Positions 41,501-51,319 of a DNA stretch of 64,000 nucleotides are shown here, one piece after another. The position numbers were made by a program, and so were the translations under genes. The stretch spans positions 101,666 to 165,665 of the forward strand of contig NZ_KE386841.1 in the NCBI RefSeq assembly GCF_000429045.1. The letters are read 5' to 3'. Source of the DNA: Salinarimonas rosea DSM 21201. GTDB taxonomy: Bacteria > Pseudomonadota > Alphaproteobacteria > Rhizobiales > Beijerinckiaceae. The stretch's first letter is position 1; each line of letters opens with the position of its first letter. The notes below the pieces were generated by a model that saw nothing but the letters and a program-made list of their open reading frames with translations, had not been told where the DNA came from and did no database searches.

Positions 41501-42925
41501 ATGACCTCCGACCGCACGCCCACCGCCGGCCGCCCCGACGCCATCGCCCGCGCCGTCGCCCATCTCGACGGCGGCGCCTTCGCCGCGACCCTGGCCCGGC
41601 TCGTGGCGATGCCGACCGAGAGCCAGAACCCCGCGCGCGGCGCGGCGCTCGAGGCGTACCTCGCCGAGGCGCTCGGCCCCGCCTTCGCGGCGATGGGGTT
41701 CGAGGTCGCGATCGTGCGCCATCCCGCCGGACCCGCGCCCTTCCTGATCGCGCGCCGCCGGGAGGGCTCGGACCTGCCGACCGTGCTCGGCTACGGGCAC
41801 GGGGATGTCGTGCGCGGGCAGGACGCGCAGTGGCGCGAGGGCCTGTCGCCCTGGACGCTGACCGAGCGGGACGGCGCCTACTGGGGCCGCGGGACGGCGG
41901 ACAACAAGGGGCAGCATGCGATCGACATGGCGGCGCTCGCCGCCGTGCTGGAGACCCGCGGCCGGCTCGGCTTCAACGCGACCTTCCTCATCGAGATGGG
42001 CGAGGAGATCGGCTCGCCGGGGCTGCGCGAGGTCGCGCGCGATCACGCTGACGCGCTCGCCGCCGATCTGCTCGTCGCCTCCGACGGGCCGCGGCTGTCC
42101 AAGGAGCGCCCGACGCTGTTCCTGGGCGCGCGCGGCGGCTACCCGATCGACTTCGTGGTGGAGGCGCGGGAGGGGGCGCATCACTCGGGGAACTTCGGCG
42201 GCCTTCTCGCCAATCCCGCCATCGAGCTCGCCCACGCGCTCGCCTCGATCACCGGTCCGACGGGGGCGATCCGGATCCCGGAATGGACGCCGGGCGCCGT
42301 GCCGGAGGCGGTGCGCCGCGCCCTCGCCGACATCGTGCCGGCGCAGCAGCCGGGCGGGCCCGTGCTCGATCCCTGGTGGGGCGAGCCGGGGCTGACCCCG
42401 GCCGAGCGCGTGTTCGCCTGGTCCTCCTTCGAGATCCTCGCGCTGCATGCCGGCGTGCCGGAGGCGCCGGTGAACGCCATCCCCGGCCGCGCCTGGGCGC
42501 GGGGCCAGCTGCGCTTTCCCGTCGGCGTCGATCCCGACGCCGTCGTCCCGGCGCTGCGCCGCCATCTCGACGCGAACGGCTTCTCGCGCGTGGCGGTCTC
42601 GCGCGCCCGCGAGGAGGTCTTCCCGGCGACCCGCACCGACCCGGACCACCCGGCGGTGGCGTTCTGCGCGGACAGCCTCGCACGCACGACGGGCGCACCG
42701 CCCGCGATCCTGCCCAACCTCGGCGGCTCGCTGCCCAACGACGTCTTCGCCGATCTGCTGGGCATGCCGACCGTGTGGGTGCCGCATTCCTACCCGGGCT
42801 GCTCTCAGCACGCGCCGAACGAGCATCTGCCGGTCTCGATCGCCCGCGAGGGGCTGGCGCTGATGGCGGGGCTCTACTGGGACCTCGGCGAGCCGGACGC
42901 CCGCGCGCGGCTCGGGATCCGCTAG
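41501..42925 (+). CDS. M20-family metallopeptidase (dipeptidase/deacylase)
   Basis: 474-residue zinc hydrolase of the M20 family. The metal motifs are GYGHGDVVRG (His-x-Asp), WGRGTADNKGQH (Asp) and EMGEEIGSPG (catalytic Glu-Glu). A dimerisation lid lies in the middle (about 190-350). It cleaves small peptides or N-acyl amino acids; the substrate is not predictable. The final stop and that of the convergent PIN gene share the tetranucleotide CTAG (42922-42925). Start ATG 41501. Confidence 0.9.
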   Translation: MTSDRTPTAGRPDAIARAVAHLDGGAFAATLARLVAMPTESQNPARGAALEAYLAEALGPAFAAMGFEVAIVRHPAGPAPFLIARRREGSDLPTVLGYGHGDVVRGQDAQWREGLSPWTLTERDGAYWGRGTADNKGQHAIDMAALAAVLETRGRLGFNATFLIEMGEEIGSPGLREVARDHADALAADLLVASDGPRLSKERPTLFLGARGGYPIDFVVEAREGAHHSGNFGGLLANPAIELAHALASITGPTGAIRIPEWTPGAVPEAVRRALADIVPAQQPGGPVLDPWWGEPGLTPAERVFAWSSFEILALHAGVPEAPVNAIPGRAWARGQLRFPVGVDPDAVVPALRRHLDANGFSRVAVSRAREEVFPATRTDPDHPAVAFCADSLARTTGAPPAILPNLGGSLPNDVFADLLGMPTVWVPHSYPGCSQHAPNEHLPVSIAREGLALMAGLYWDLGEPDARARLGIR

Positions 42926-43332
42926 CACCGGCCGGCGCGGCCCTCGAGGCGTCGCACGAAGGCCCCCGGCGTCTCCACAGGGCAGGGCAGGGTGCCCGCG
43001 TGGGCGAGGAGGTGGTCGTCGCTCGTGACGAGCACCGCCCCGGCCGCGGTCGCCAGCGCCGCGAACTTGCGGTCGGCGGGATCCTCGACCATGCCGAAGG
43101 CGGACGGCTCGGTGCCGCCGTCGAAGCGGCCCTCCGCGCGAAACAGCGGCGCCACGGTTTCCCAGCGCAGGCGCGGGATGCGCGTCAGGACGCGCCGCGT
43201 CTCCGCCCGCGTGTCGTCGTCCCAGACGAACCGGAGTACGCCGTCGCGCGCCGCGGCCAGGATGCGCGCCGAGGCGCTCCCCGGATGGAAGCCGGCGGCG
43301 ACGAAGGCGTTGGTGTCGACGACGATGCGCAT
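42922..43332 (-). CDS. PIN-domain protein (putative toxin, COG1569-like)
   Basis: 136-residue PIN nuclease-like protein. VVDTNAFVAAG gives the first acidic residue and VEDPADRKFAALATAAGAVLVTSDDHLL gives the further Asp residues of the metal site (split here: VEDPADRKF, LVTSDDHLL). Members often are toxins of toxin-antitoxin pairs. No antitoxin gene precedes it within 125 bases, so it may be an orphan or use a distant partner. Start ATG 43332. Confidence 0.8.
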   Translation of the reverse strand: MRIVVDTNAFVAAGFHPGSASARILAAARDGVLRFVWDDDTRAETRRVLTRIPRLRWETVAPLFRAEGRFDGGTEPSAFGMVEDPADRKFAALATAAGAVLVTSDDHLLAHAGTLPCPVETPGAFVRRLEGRAGRC

Positions 43333-43457
43333 GGGCGCTCCCGAAGGGCTCGCTCCCGAGACGACCGGCCGATGAATCGGAGCGGGCGACGCGGGAACGC
43401 CGGCCGGCTGGAGCCCGTTCAACGAGCAGGCAGCACCGAACCAGGGAGCATCGCCCC

Positions 43458-43643
43458 ATGTACGGCTTCTGGATACTGCTTCTTCTGCTCGTCGTCCTCC
43501 TCGCCGTCGTCCCCGCCTGGCCCTACAGCCGCGGCTGGGGCTACACGCCGGCAGGCACCCTCCTCGGCGTCGTGATCCTGTTCTTCGTCTTCGTCTGGCT
43601 GGGCTGGATCGTGTTCGCCTGGCCCTGGGCCGCGGCGTACTGA
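43458..43643 (+). CDS. DUF3309-like small membrane protein
   Basis: 61 residues with two hydrophobic segments (about 3-20 and 33-55) around PAWPYSRGWGYTPAGTLLG. The WPYSRGWGY motif identifies the DUF3309 family, common and uncharacterised in alphaproteobacteria. GGGAG lies about 8 bases before ATG 43458. Confidence 0.85.
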   Translation: MYGFWILLLLLVVLLAVVPAWPYSRGWGYTPAGTLLGVVILFFVFVWLGWIVFAWPWAAAY

Positions 43644-43654
43644 GGGAGGAAACG

Positions 43655-43927
43655 ATGGCGGACACGCTCACGCGCGAGGAGGTCCGGGCCGTGGCCGGGC
43701 CGATCGACGACATCACGGTCGCGCAGATCATCGCGACCGGCGCCACGAAGGAGGATCTCGCCCTGGCGCAGGCCTGGGTCGAGAACGACGAGGCCATGCT
43801 GAACGAGGGCCGGCACCTCGAGTCCGGCGGCCGGGTCGGCGCGCTCGTCGACATCCTCGCGCCGCCGGACGACGCCGATGAGCCGGGCCACCCGGGGGAG
43901 GCGGGCTTCACCGAGGAGCCCCGCTGA
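43655..43927 (+). CDS. Small acidic hypothetical protein
   Basis: 90 residues. The first 60 are helical (LTREEVRAVAGPIDDITVAQIIATGAT...LAQAWVENDEAML), the rest is acidic and disordered. The start overlaps the preceding stop region with GGGAGGAAACG as ribosome-binding site. Some alphaproteobacterial stress proteins look alike, but no family is named. Confidence 0.75.
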   Translation: MADTLTREEVRAVAGPIDDITVAQIIATGATKEDLALAQAWVENDEAMLNEGRHLESGGRVGALVDILAPPDDADEPGHPGEAGFTEEPR

Positions 43928-43984
43928 AACGTCGCGCCGCGCCGGGCGTTGGCACCACGACTCCCCTCGAGCCCGGAGGTCCGC

Positions 43985-44653
43985 GTGAGCGAGACGACGA
44001 CCGGCGCAGGCGCGCCCGCCCGAGAACCCGTCCGAGCACCCGCCCGAGACTCGGCCCGAGACGACGCATCGCCAGGCGTCCCGCCCGCCGCCCACCCGGT
44101 GCGGCTCACCGTCAACGGCGAGGCGCACGACCTCGCGGTCGATCCCCGGGCGACGCTCCTCGACACGCTGCGGGAGCGCCTGCGGCTCACCGGCGCGAAG
44201 AAGGGCTGCGAGCACGGCTCCTGCGGCGCCTGCACGGTGCTGGTCGACGGGCGCCGCGTCGTGTCCTGCCTCGCGCTGGCCGTCGCCTGCGACGGGCGCG
44301 AGGTGACGACGATCGAGGGGCTCGCCGCCGGCGGGCGGCTCCACCCGCTCCAGCAGGCGTTCCTCGACGCGGACGCCTTCCAGTGCGGCTACTGCACGCC
44401 CGGCCAGATCATGTCGGGCGTGGGCCTCATGGCCGAGGGGCGCGCCCGCGACGATGCGAGCCTGCGCGACGAGCTCTCCGGAAATCTCTGCCGCTGCGGC
44501 GCCTATCCGAACATCCTCGCGGCCCTGCGCCGCACGACCGGGATCGAGCCCGCGCCGGACGCGACGCGCGGCGACGATCGCCTGCGCGCCGCCGCCGGCG
44601 TGGACGAGATCGCGCGCGACGCGCGAGACGGTGCCGGACAGGGAGGCGCCTGA
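43985..44653 (+). CDS. paoA: Aldehyde oxidoreductase [2Fe-2S] subunit (PaoA/YagT type)
   Basis: 222-residue small subunit of a molybdenum hydroxylase. The N-terminal 40 residues are a Pro/Ala/Arg-rich leader. The plant-type ferredoxin motif is GCEHGSCGACTVL, and the second cluster is in QCGYCTPGQ...NLCRCGAYPNI. It passes electrons from the Mo subunit to the FAD subunit. GTG 43985 follows GGAGGTCCGC. It is coupled to the next gene by an overlapping TGATG. E. coli PaoA carries a Tat signal; no twin-arginine motif is visible here. Confidence 0.88.
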   Translation: MSETTTGAGAPAREPVRAPARDSARDDASPGVPPAAHPVRLTVNGEAHDLAVDPRATLLDTLRERLRLTGAKKGCEHGSCGACTVLVDGRRVVSCLALAVACDGREVTTIEGLAAGGRLHPLQQAFLDADAFQCGYCTPGQIMSGVGLMAEGRARDDASLRDELSGNLCRCGAYPNILAALRRTTGIEPAPDATRGDDRLRAAAGVDEIARDARDGAGQGGA

Positions 44654-45636
44654 TGCAGCCCTTCGCCTATCGCAAGATCCACGACGTCGCCGCCGCCATC
44701 GCGCAGGGCGCGGGCGAGCCGAACACGGTCTTCCTCGCCGGCGGCACCGATCTCGTCCAGCTCCTCCAGGACGGGATCGCGCGTCCCGCCGGCATCGTCG
44801 ACATCTCCGACCTGCCGTTCTCCTCGATCGCGACCACGATCGACGGGATGCGCATCGGCGCGCTCGCCAAGCTCGCCGACGTCGCCGACCACCCCCAGGT
44901 GCGCGCGCACTATCCCGCCCTCGCGACGGCGCTCGGGGAGACAGCCTCGCCGATGGTGCGCAACATGGCGACGACGGGCGGCAACCTGCTCCAGCGCACG
45001 CGCTGCCTGTACTTCCGCGACGGCGTCTCGTCCTGCAACAAGCGCGAACCCGGCAGCGGCTGCGGCGCGCTGCGCGGCGAGGATGCCCGCGCCGCGCTCT
45101 TCGGCGCGAGCGAGGCCTGCGTCGCCACGCACGCCTCGGACCTGGCGGTGGCGCTCCTCGCGCTCGACGCCGAGGTCCTCGTCGCCGGCCCCGCCGGCGA
45201 ACGCTCGATCCCGGTGGAGCGGCTGCACACCCTGCCGGGCGACACGCCCTGGATCGACAGCGATCTCGAGCCCGGCGAGCTGATCTCGGCGATATTCGTC
45301 CCGCGCGGCGCGGCCGGATGGGCGCAGGCCTACGCCAAGCTGCGCCACCGCGCGAGCTTCGAATGGCCGCTCGTCTCGGCGGCGGTCTCGCTCGCGGTGG
45401 TCGACGGGATGATCGAGGACGCGCGCGTCGCGCTCGGCGGCGTCGCGCACAAGCCCTGGCGGGCGGAGGACGTCGAGACCCTGCTGATCGGGCGCGAGCT
45501 CGACCCGGTGCTCGCGCGCGAGGCGGGCGAGGCCGCCACGGAGGGCGCGCGGCCGCTCGCCGGCAACGCCGCAAAGATCCCCCTGCTGGCGCGGGTCGTC
45601 TCCCGCGCGCTCGCCGACGCCGGAGGCCTCCCATGA
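44653..45636 (+). CDS. paoB: Aldehyde oxidoreductase FAD/[4Fe-4S] subunit (PaoB/YagS type)
   Basis: 327-residue FAD-binding subunit. [15 protein letters not shown] is the FAD motif. The cysteine set [21 protein letters not shown], followed by ACVATHASD, is the [4Fe-4S] insert that distinguishes PaoB/YagS from CO-dehydrogenase M subunits. The start overlaps the previous stop by one base and the stop overlaps the next start by four (ATGA). Electrons pass from here to an acceptor. Confidence 0.9.
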   Translation: MQPFAYRKIHDVAAAIAQGAGEPNTVFLAGGTDLVQLLQDGIARPAGIVDISDLPFSSIATTIDGMRIGALAKLADVADHPQVRAHYPALATALGETASPMVRNMATTGGNLLQRTRCLYFRDGVSSCNKREPGSGCGALRGEDARAALFGASEACVATHASDLAVALLALDAEVLVAGPAGERSIPVERLHTLPGDTPWIDSDLEPGELISAIFVPRGAAGWAQAYAKLRHRASFEWPLVSAAVSLAVVDGMIEDARVALGGVAHKPWRAEDVETLLIGRELDPVLAREAGEAATEGARPLAGNAAKIPLLARVVSRALADAGGLP

Positions 45637-47798
45637 CTCCTGCCACGACGTTCGTCGGTTCCCCGGTCTCGCGCGTCGACGGCCCGGCCAAGGTGACCGG
45701 GGCCGCCGTCTACGCCGCCGATTTCGACATCCCGCACCTCGCACACGCCTCGATCGTGCAGGCGCGCGTCCCCGCCGGACGCATCGCCGCGATCGACACC
45801 CGCGCCGCCGAGGCCGCGCCGGGCGTGCTCGCGGTGATGACCCACGAGACCACGCGCCGCCTGCCCTGGCATCCGCGCGACCCGCGCCCGGGCGTCGACC
45901 CGAAGGCGGGCGAGCGTCTGCACGTGCTCCAGGACGACGTCGTGCGCTACGACGGCCAGCCGGTCGCCCTCGTGGTGGCGCAGAGCGAGGAGCAGGCCCG
46001 CGCCGCCGCCGACCTCGTGCGCGTCGACTACGCGCCCACGGCCGCGCGCACCCGGTTCGACGTGGCCTATGCCCGCGCGCCGAGCGAGGCGACCGCGAAG
46101 GCCGGGCGTCCGGGCGACACGAGCCGCGGCGACCCCGAGGGTGCGTTCGCGCAGGCTCCGGTGCGGGTCGACGTGCCCTTCGTGCAGCCGCGCGAGCAGC
46201 ACGCGGCGATCGAGCCGCACGCGACCATCGCGGCCTGGGACGAGGACGGGCGGCTGACGCTGTGGGACAAGTCGCAATGGGTCGACAACGTGCGCACCGA
46301 GATCGCCCACGTCTTCGGCCTCGCGGAGGACCGCATCCGCGTGATCTCCCCGTTCGTCGGCGGCGCCTTCGGCTCGGGCCTGCGCACCTGGCCGCACGTC
46401 ACGCTCGCCGCGCTCGCGGCCGAGCGAGTGGGACGGCCGGTGCGGCTGGCGCTGACCCGCCGCCAGCTGTTCACCAACACGGGCTTCCGTCCGCACACGG
46501 AGAGCCGCGTGCGGCTCGGCGCCTTCCCCGACGGGCGTCTCACCGCGATCCTGCACGAGGCGACCGGCCAGACCTCGACCTACGAGGAATACGCGGAGAC
46601 GACGCTCACCCCCGCCCGCCAGCTCTACGCCTGCCCGAATGTCGCGACCCGCTATCGGCTCCTCGACATGAACGTCAACACGCCCTCGCCGATGCGCGGG
46701 CCGGGCGCGGCGACGGGGGAGCTGTTCCTCGAGACCGCGATGGACGAGCTCGCGCACGCGCTCGGCATGAACCCGCTCGAGCTGCGTCGGGCGAACCTCG
46801 CCAAGACCGATCCCGACAGCGGCAAGCCGTGGTCCTCGAACGCCCTCGCCGCCTGCTGGGACCAGGCCGCGGCGCGTTTCGGCTGGGCCGATCGACCGCG
46901 CACCGACGAGGCGCGGCGGGCGGGCCGCGAGCGGATCGGCTCGGGCATGGCGAGCGCCTTCTATCCCGCGCATCGGGCGAAGGCGCGCGCCCGCGTGACG
47001 CTCTACGCCAACGGGGGCGCCATGATCCAGGCGGCGACCTCGGACATGGGGCCGGGCACCTACACCGCGCTCTCCCAGGTCGCCGCGGACGCGCTCGGCC
47101 TGCCGCTCGAGCAGGTGCGCGTCGAGATCGGCGACAGCGCCCTGCCGCCGGCGCCCGCCCACGGCGGCTCGATCACCATGGCGACGCTGGGCAACGCCGT
47201 CGCGAACGCCTGCGCCGCGCTGCGCGAGACGCTCGGCGCGGACGGGGAGGGCGATCTCACGCCGGCGCTGCGACGCTCGGGCCGCGACAGCGCCGCCGCG
47301 GAGGGGGCCTCCAGCCCGGGGAAGGAAGCGCAGGAGTACGAGAGCGCCGCCTTCGGCGCGGTCTTCGCCGAGGTGCGCGTCGACCCGGAGCTCGGCACGG
47401 TGCGCGTCGCCCGCCTCGTCGGCGGGTACGACGTGGGGCGCGTGGTCAACCCGAAGCTCGCCCGCTCGCAGTGCATCGGCGGGATGGTCCAGGGCATCGG
47501 GATGGCGCTCTCGGAGGAGGCCGTCTTCGATCGGCACTGCGGGCGCGTGATGAACGCGAACCTCTCCGACTACCTGGTGCCGGTCTGCGCCGACGTCGGC
47601 GCGCTCGAAGCCTTCTTCGTCGAGAGCGACGACCGGGTCTTCAACCCGCTCGGCGTGAAGGGGCTCGCCGAGATCGCGCTGTGCGGGGTGGCGGCGGCGA
47701 TCGTCAACGCCGTGTACGACGCGACCGGCCTGCGGATGCGCGAGGTGCCGGTGACGCCGGAGCGGATCGTGACGGCGCAGGCGGCGCGGGGGCGCTAG
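45633..47798 (+). CDS. paoC: Aldehyde oxidoreductase molybdopterin-binding subunit (PaoC/YagR type)
   Basis: 721-residue large subunit that carries the molybdopterin cytosine dinucleotide cofactor and oxidises aldehydes to acids. [29 protein letters not shown] and [14 protein letters not shown] are cofactor-binding motifs. The catalytic Glu is E680 in GLAEIALCG. The E. coli locus also has the maturation gene paoD (MocA/XdhC); none lies here, so insertion must rely on a chaperone elsewhere. The start overlaps paoB. Expected role: detoxification of aromatic or aliphatic aldehydes. Confidence 0.92.
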   Translation: MTPATTFVGSPVSRVDGPAKVTGAAVYAADFDIPHLAHASIVQARVPAGRIAAIDTRAAEAAPGVLAVMTHETTRRLPWHPRDPRPGVDPKAGERLHVLQDDVVRYDGQPVALVVAQSEEQARAAADLVRVDYAPTAARTRFDVAYARAPSEATAKAGRPGDTSRGDPEGAFAQAPVRVDVPFVQPREQHAAIEPHATIAAWDEDGRLTLWDKSQWVDNVRTEIAHVFGLAEDRIRVISPFVGGAFGSGLRTWPHVTLAALAAERVGRPVRLALTRRQLFTNTGFRPHTESRVRLGAFPDGRLTAILHEATGQTSTYEEYAETTLTPARQLYACPNVATRYRLLDMNVNTPSPMRGPGAATGELFLETAMDELAHALGMNPLELRRANLAKTDPDSGKPWSSNALAACWDQAAARFGWADRPRTDEARRAGRERIGSGMASAFYPAHRAKARARVTLYANGGAMIQAATSDMGPGTYTALSQVAADALGLPLEQVRVEIGDSALPPAPAHGGSITMATLGNAVANACAALRETLGADGEGDLTPALRRSGRDSAAAEGASSPGKEAQEYESAAFGAVFAEVRVDPELGTVRVARLVGGYDVGRVVNPKLARSQCIGGMVQGIGMALSEEAVFDRHCGRVMNANLSDYLVPVCADVGALEAFFVESDDRVFNPLGVKGLAEIALCGVAAAIVNAVYDATGLRMREVPVTPERIVTAQAARGR

Positions 47799-48064
47799 AT
47801 CCGCCGCTCCCGCGCGAGCCGGCGGCGCACGCGGCGCCAGATGCCCTGCTCGCGGGCGTCGCCGCGGGCCCAGGCCGCCGCTTCCTTCGCGGCGGCGATC
47901 TCCAGCGCGCGAGGGCCGTGCTGCGCGCGCAGCGTCTCGGCGCGCGCGTCGATCTCGGCCCAGGGCACGAGCGCGCCGCGGATCTCGTGGTCCCACAGGC
48001 TCCATGCCAGGGTCCCGAGCGGGACCGCCAGAACGGCCAACCAGAAGACGAGCTCGACGGCCAT
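47795..48064 (-). CDS. Small protein with one N-terminal membrane helix
   Basis: 89 residues from ATG 48064. Residues 3-22 ([20 protein letters not shown]) form a membrane helix. The remainder is Ala/Arg/Glu-rich and helical ([28 protein letters not shown]), ending in a basic segment [13 protein letters not shown]. An alternative ATG at 48118 has GAGGAG too close (one base). No family recognised. The stop is inside the paoC stop region on the other strand. Confidence 0.65.
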   Translation of the reverse strand: MAVELVFWLAVLAVPLGTLAWSLWDHEIRGALVPWAEIDARAETLRAQHGPRALEIAAAKEAAAWARGDAREQGIWRRVRRRLARERRI

Positions 48065-48337
48065 GGGGCGCAACCGAATAGCGAAACCGCAGCATCCCTG
48101 AATTATGGTGCTGTTCATGCTCCTCGGGCAATCCGGCTCCGTTACACCACCGCCGCGCGGGCGCGACGGCGCGGGCGCCGCAACGGGGTGTCGTCTGGTG
48201 CCCCTTCGTCGATCGAGTCGGGTCATGGGCGCGGCTCCGGCTTGGAATCCCGACGGCCAGGCTCTATGACGCGGCATGGCGAGACGCGGCCGGCCCGGCC
48301 GTACGACGCACGCCAGAGCCGAGACACACGGACGACC

Positions 48338-49963
<1,626 letters not shown>

Positions 49964-49973
49964 GGCGGGCACG

Positions 49974-50411
49974 ATGACCGACACGCCCGATCTCGCGGCG
50001 CTCGCCGCCGACCCGCGCGTCGCGATCGCCGGCGACGTGCTGCGCTTCTCCGATTGCGATTCCCTCGGCCACGTCAACAACGTGGTCTACGCCACCTTGT
50101 GCGAGTCGGGCCGCGTCACGTACTTGCGCGAGCGGCTGCCGCAGGCGGAGCGGGCAGGCGTCGCCTTCGTCATCGTCAAGCTCGAGATCGCCTTCGAGGC
50201 CGAGCTGCACTATCCCGGCACGGTCGAGACCGCGACCTGGCTGTCGCGCCTCGGCCGCACCTCCTTCACGCTCTCGCAGGCGATCTTCGCCGGCAGCCGC
50301 CGCGTGGCGACGGCTTCGGGCGTGTGCGTGACGATCGACGCGACGACGCGCAAGCCCGTGGCGTTCGAGGGCGAGACGCGGGCGGCGATGGAGCGGCTGG
50401 TGGTCGGCTGA
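49974..50411 (+). CDS. Hotdog-fold acyl-CoA thioesterase (4HBT family)
   Basis: 145 residues. FSDCDSLGHVNNVVYATLCE contains the catalytic Asp and the GHVNN motif of 4-hydroxybenzoyl-CoA-type thioesterases. The long helix lies in the middle of the domain. It hydrolyses short- or medium-chain acyl-CoA; substrate unknown. It is close behind the fumarase gene and probably co-transcribed. Confidence 0.85.
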   Translation: MTDTPDLAALAADPRVAIAGDVLRFSDCDSLGHVNNVVYATLCESGRVTYLRERLPQAERAGVAFVIVKLEIAFEAELHYPGTVETATWLSRLGRTSFTLSQAIFAGSRRVATASGVCVTIDATTRKPVAFEGETRAAMERLVVG

Positions 50412-50420
50412 GGCCCCGGC

Positions 50421-50786
50421 TCACCGGGGAAGCGCGACCGTGCGCGTCTCCCCGCCGAACCCGTGCACGCCGTCGTGCGCGCGCACCGTGACGGTCTCGA
50501 CGTCGTCCGGGATCGCGACGCCGGAGAGCGCGCGGGTGAAGGGCTGCTCGTCTACGTGCGGATGGGCCAGCACCCGCGTGCCGAGGACGGTCCCGTCCGG
50601 GCCGACGATCTCGAAACGGTCGGCGTAGTGGTCCCAGCCCTCGTCCGCGTGGCGGACGGTCACCGCGAAGCGCCAGGTGCCGCCCGCCTCCCGCGGCACG
50701 GTGATATCGACCACGTCCGCCTCGCCCGCCGGAGCGGGGGAGGCGAGGGCGCACAGCGCGCAGGCGAGGACGATGGCGCGTCTCAT
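50421..50786 (-). CDS. Secreted/periplasmic small protein
   Basis: 121 residues. Residues 1-20 form a signal peptide (RRAIVLACALCALASPAPAGEA). The mature part is a beta-rich domain (TWRFAVTVRHADEGWDHYADRFEIVG, VTVRAHDGVHGFGG). It resembles a small immunoglobulin-like fold; no family named. It is convergent with the thioesterase gene. ATG 50786; upstream ATGs (50828) add non-signal sequence. Confidence 0.75.
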   Translation of the reverse strand: MRRAIVLACALCALASPAPAGEADVVDITVPREAGGTWRFAVTVRHADEGWDHYADRFEIVGPDGTVLGTRVLAHPHVDEQPFTRALSGVAIPDDVETVTVRAHDGVHGFGGETRTVALPR

Positions 50787-50915
50787 GCCCGCGAGACTAG
50801 CCCCGCGGCGCACGCCGCGGAAGGCCATGTGGCCCCGCTCGCGAGATCGTGCGAAACCGCGACCGGGTCCCCGCGCGTTGTCGAGTCATCCCGTTACCCG
50901 CGAAAGGGGCCGGCC

Positions 50916-51119
50916 ATGAGCGATCCGCAGAAGACGAAGAGCACCGAGACTCCCACCAAGCCCGAGGGCGCGCCGGCGCCCAAGCGCGAGCAGGCGGGCC
51001 TCGGGCCCGAGCCGCACACCCGCGAGGAGCAGGAGGAGATGATCGACGAGGCGCTGGAGGAGAGCTTCCCCGCCTCCGACCCGCCGTCCTACACGGGCAC
51101 CACCAAGGGCTCCGATTGA
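50916..51119 (+). CDS. Small hydrophilic protein with FPASDPPS motif
   Basis: 67 residues, strongly polar (Lys/Glu/Pro), predicted disordered. The C-terminal EALEESFPASDPPSYTG is a motif shared by many short stress-type proteins of proteobacteria. AAAGGGG precedes ATG 50916. Function unknown. Confidence 0.8.
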   Translation: MSDPQKTKSTETPTKPEGAPAPKREQAGLGPEPHTREEQEEMIDEALEESFPASDPPSYTGTTKGSD

Positions 51120-51143
51120 CCCGCCCGGTCTGCCTCGGGAACT

Positions 51144-51276
51144 CCCCTCTCCCTCGTGGAGAGGGGCGGGGGGTGTGGGGCGTGCAGGAAGGGGCGCGCC
51201 GTCGATGCGGTTCATCGGCCGACGAAGCGCGGCATGAGTGTCGAGACAGTCCTGCCCGCCCCGCACCCCCGCCCCC
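51144..51276. repeat. Second long inverted-repeat element
   Basis: A terminal hairpin CCCCTCT / AGAGGGG (51144-51150 and 51160-51166) is followed by a long arm 51163-51188 (GGGGCGGGGGGTGTGGGG...). That arm pairs with 51251-51276 (CCTGCCCGCCCCGCACCCCC...), with one indel and two mismatches. It has the same design as the 17020-17220 element and lies between two convergent genes. Confidence 0.65.
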
Positions 51277-51319
51277 TCCGAGACGATCGGCCGTTGGAAG
51301 AGACCAGAGCGTCGACCGC

